From: Pseudoxanthomonas dokdonensis
GTDB lineage: Bacteria; Pseudomonadota; Gammaproteobacteria; Xanthomonadales; Xanthomonadaceae
NCBI RefSeq assembly: GCF_001431405.1
Contig: NZ_LDJL01000015.1
Span: 111,628-175,627 of the forward strand
Length of the DNA stretch: 64,000 bases
Direction of reading: 5' to 3'
The first letter of the stretch is position 1. The number at the start of each line of letters is the position of its first letter. The notes beneath the pieces were generated by a model that had not been told where the DNA came from, did not search any database, and saw nothing but the letters and a program-made list of their open reading frames with translations. This document shows positions 63,818 to 64,000 of this stretch, in pieces. Position numbers and translations under genes: made by a program.

Positions 63818-64000
63818 GATGCTCTCCCATCATGGTGGTGTGTTGAAAACCCGGCGCTGGCCGGTACCGCGTGATCGAACTGCCTGTTGCGTCTTGCCCG
63901 CCTGGATGGAATGGCACTTGGCAGCGCCGTTCCGCGATCCAGGGGTGAATCCGGGAACCGCTAGTGCGCCCCCTGCTGATGTCCGATGAACCAGCTGGCG

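Noticed and set aside
63862..63869. CGGTACCG palindrome upstream of the TonB receptor as a regulator site.
   Set aside because: Eight bases is too short, and it does not match the NagR or NagQ operator patterns I know for Xanthomonas.
63961..64000. A minus-strand frame open from the window edge, ending ...ASWFIGHQQGAH with a TAG at 63963-63961.
   Set aside because: It could be the end of the gene upstream of the TonB receptor, but 13 codons are too few to tell from chance.

Overview
The window is a GC-rich (mid-60s percent by eye) chromosomal segment of a gammaproteobacterium, most likely a member of the Xanthomonadaceae/Lysobacteraceae (Stenotrophomonas, Xanthomonas, Lysobacter or Luteimonas type). 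The reasons are an FkbO/Hyg5-type chorismatase like XanB2 of Xanthomonas, GTAG-type palindromic REP elements, an aa3 cytochrome oxidase cluster with ctaG, SURF1, ctaA and ctaB, and a FadL/TonB-receptor outer-membrane repertoire. I see no rRNA, tRNA, CRISPR array, insertion sequence, integrase or prophage.

Layout. 1-2350: end of a DUF58 gene, aroE and a cysteine-free hemB. 2412-7308: two tandem copies of a two-gene cassette (small secreted protein plus secreted HExxH protein with PA domain), each with its own promoter-like block and terminator. 7413-9464: small membrane protein, chorismatase, lipoprotein. 9534-17788: DUF885 protein, aldehyde dehydrogenase, alkylsulfatase and GMC alcohol oxidoreductase in one direction with a divergent AraC regulator, a plausible alkyl-sulfate degradation unit. 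17821-20944: MAPEG protein, M28 lipoprotein peptidase and a VNG-repeat surface or adhesin-like protein. 21107-25398: gpmI-envC-ctpA. 25411-29433: DUF1820, rhomboid protease, FadL, diguanylate cyclase. 29589-32819: putA.

33091-41732 is a respiratory block: DUF2244, coxB, coxA, a 44-residue membrane protein, ctaG, coxC, (DUF2909 on the other strand), SURF1, an SCO-like protein, ctaA and ctaB, which together build an aa3 oxidase and its heme A. 41738-46287 is a macromolecular-synthesis region on the minus strand (rpsU, yqeY, GNAT, yihY, dnaG, then a phosphatase) with tsaD divergent. 46418-50342 carries tsaD, folB, an MscS/YbdG channel, a shortened HPPK-like protein and a pteridine reductase-like SDR.

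50515-56806 is the most interesting part. The circularly permuted ATP-grasp and alpha-E genes that usually accompany the Anbu proteasome-like peptidase are present, and Anbu itself lies 3 kb away on the opposite strand. The gap holds a lower-GC lipoprotein gene, a DUF2235 lipase of effector type, and a FosX-like epoxide hydrolase directly behind Anbu. The usual transglutaminase partner is absent. 56919-64000 holds a MidA-type methyltransferase, a VanZ protein, a GH20 hexosaminidase lipoprotein and a TonB-dependent receptor, probably for uptake and cleavage of chitooligosaccharides.
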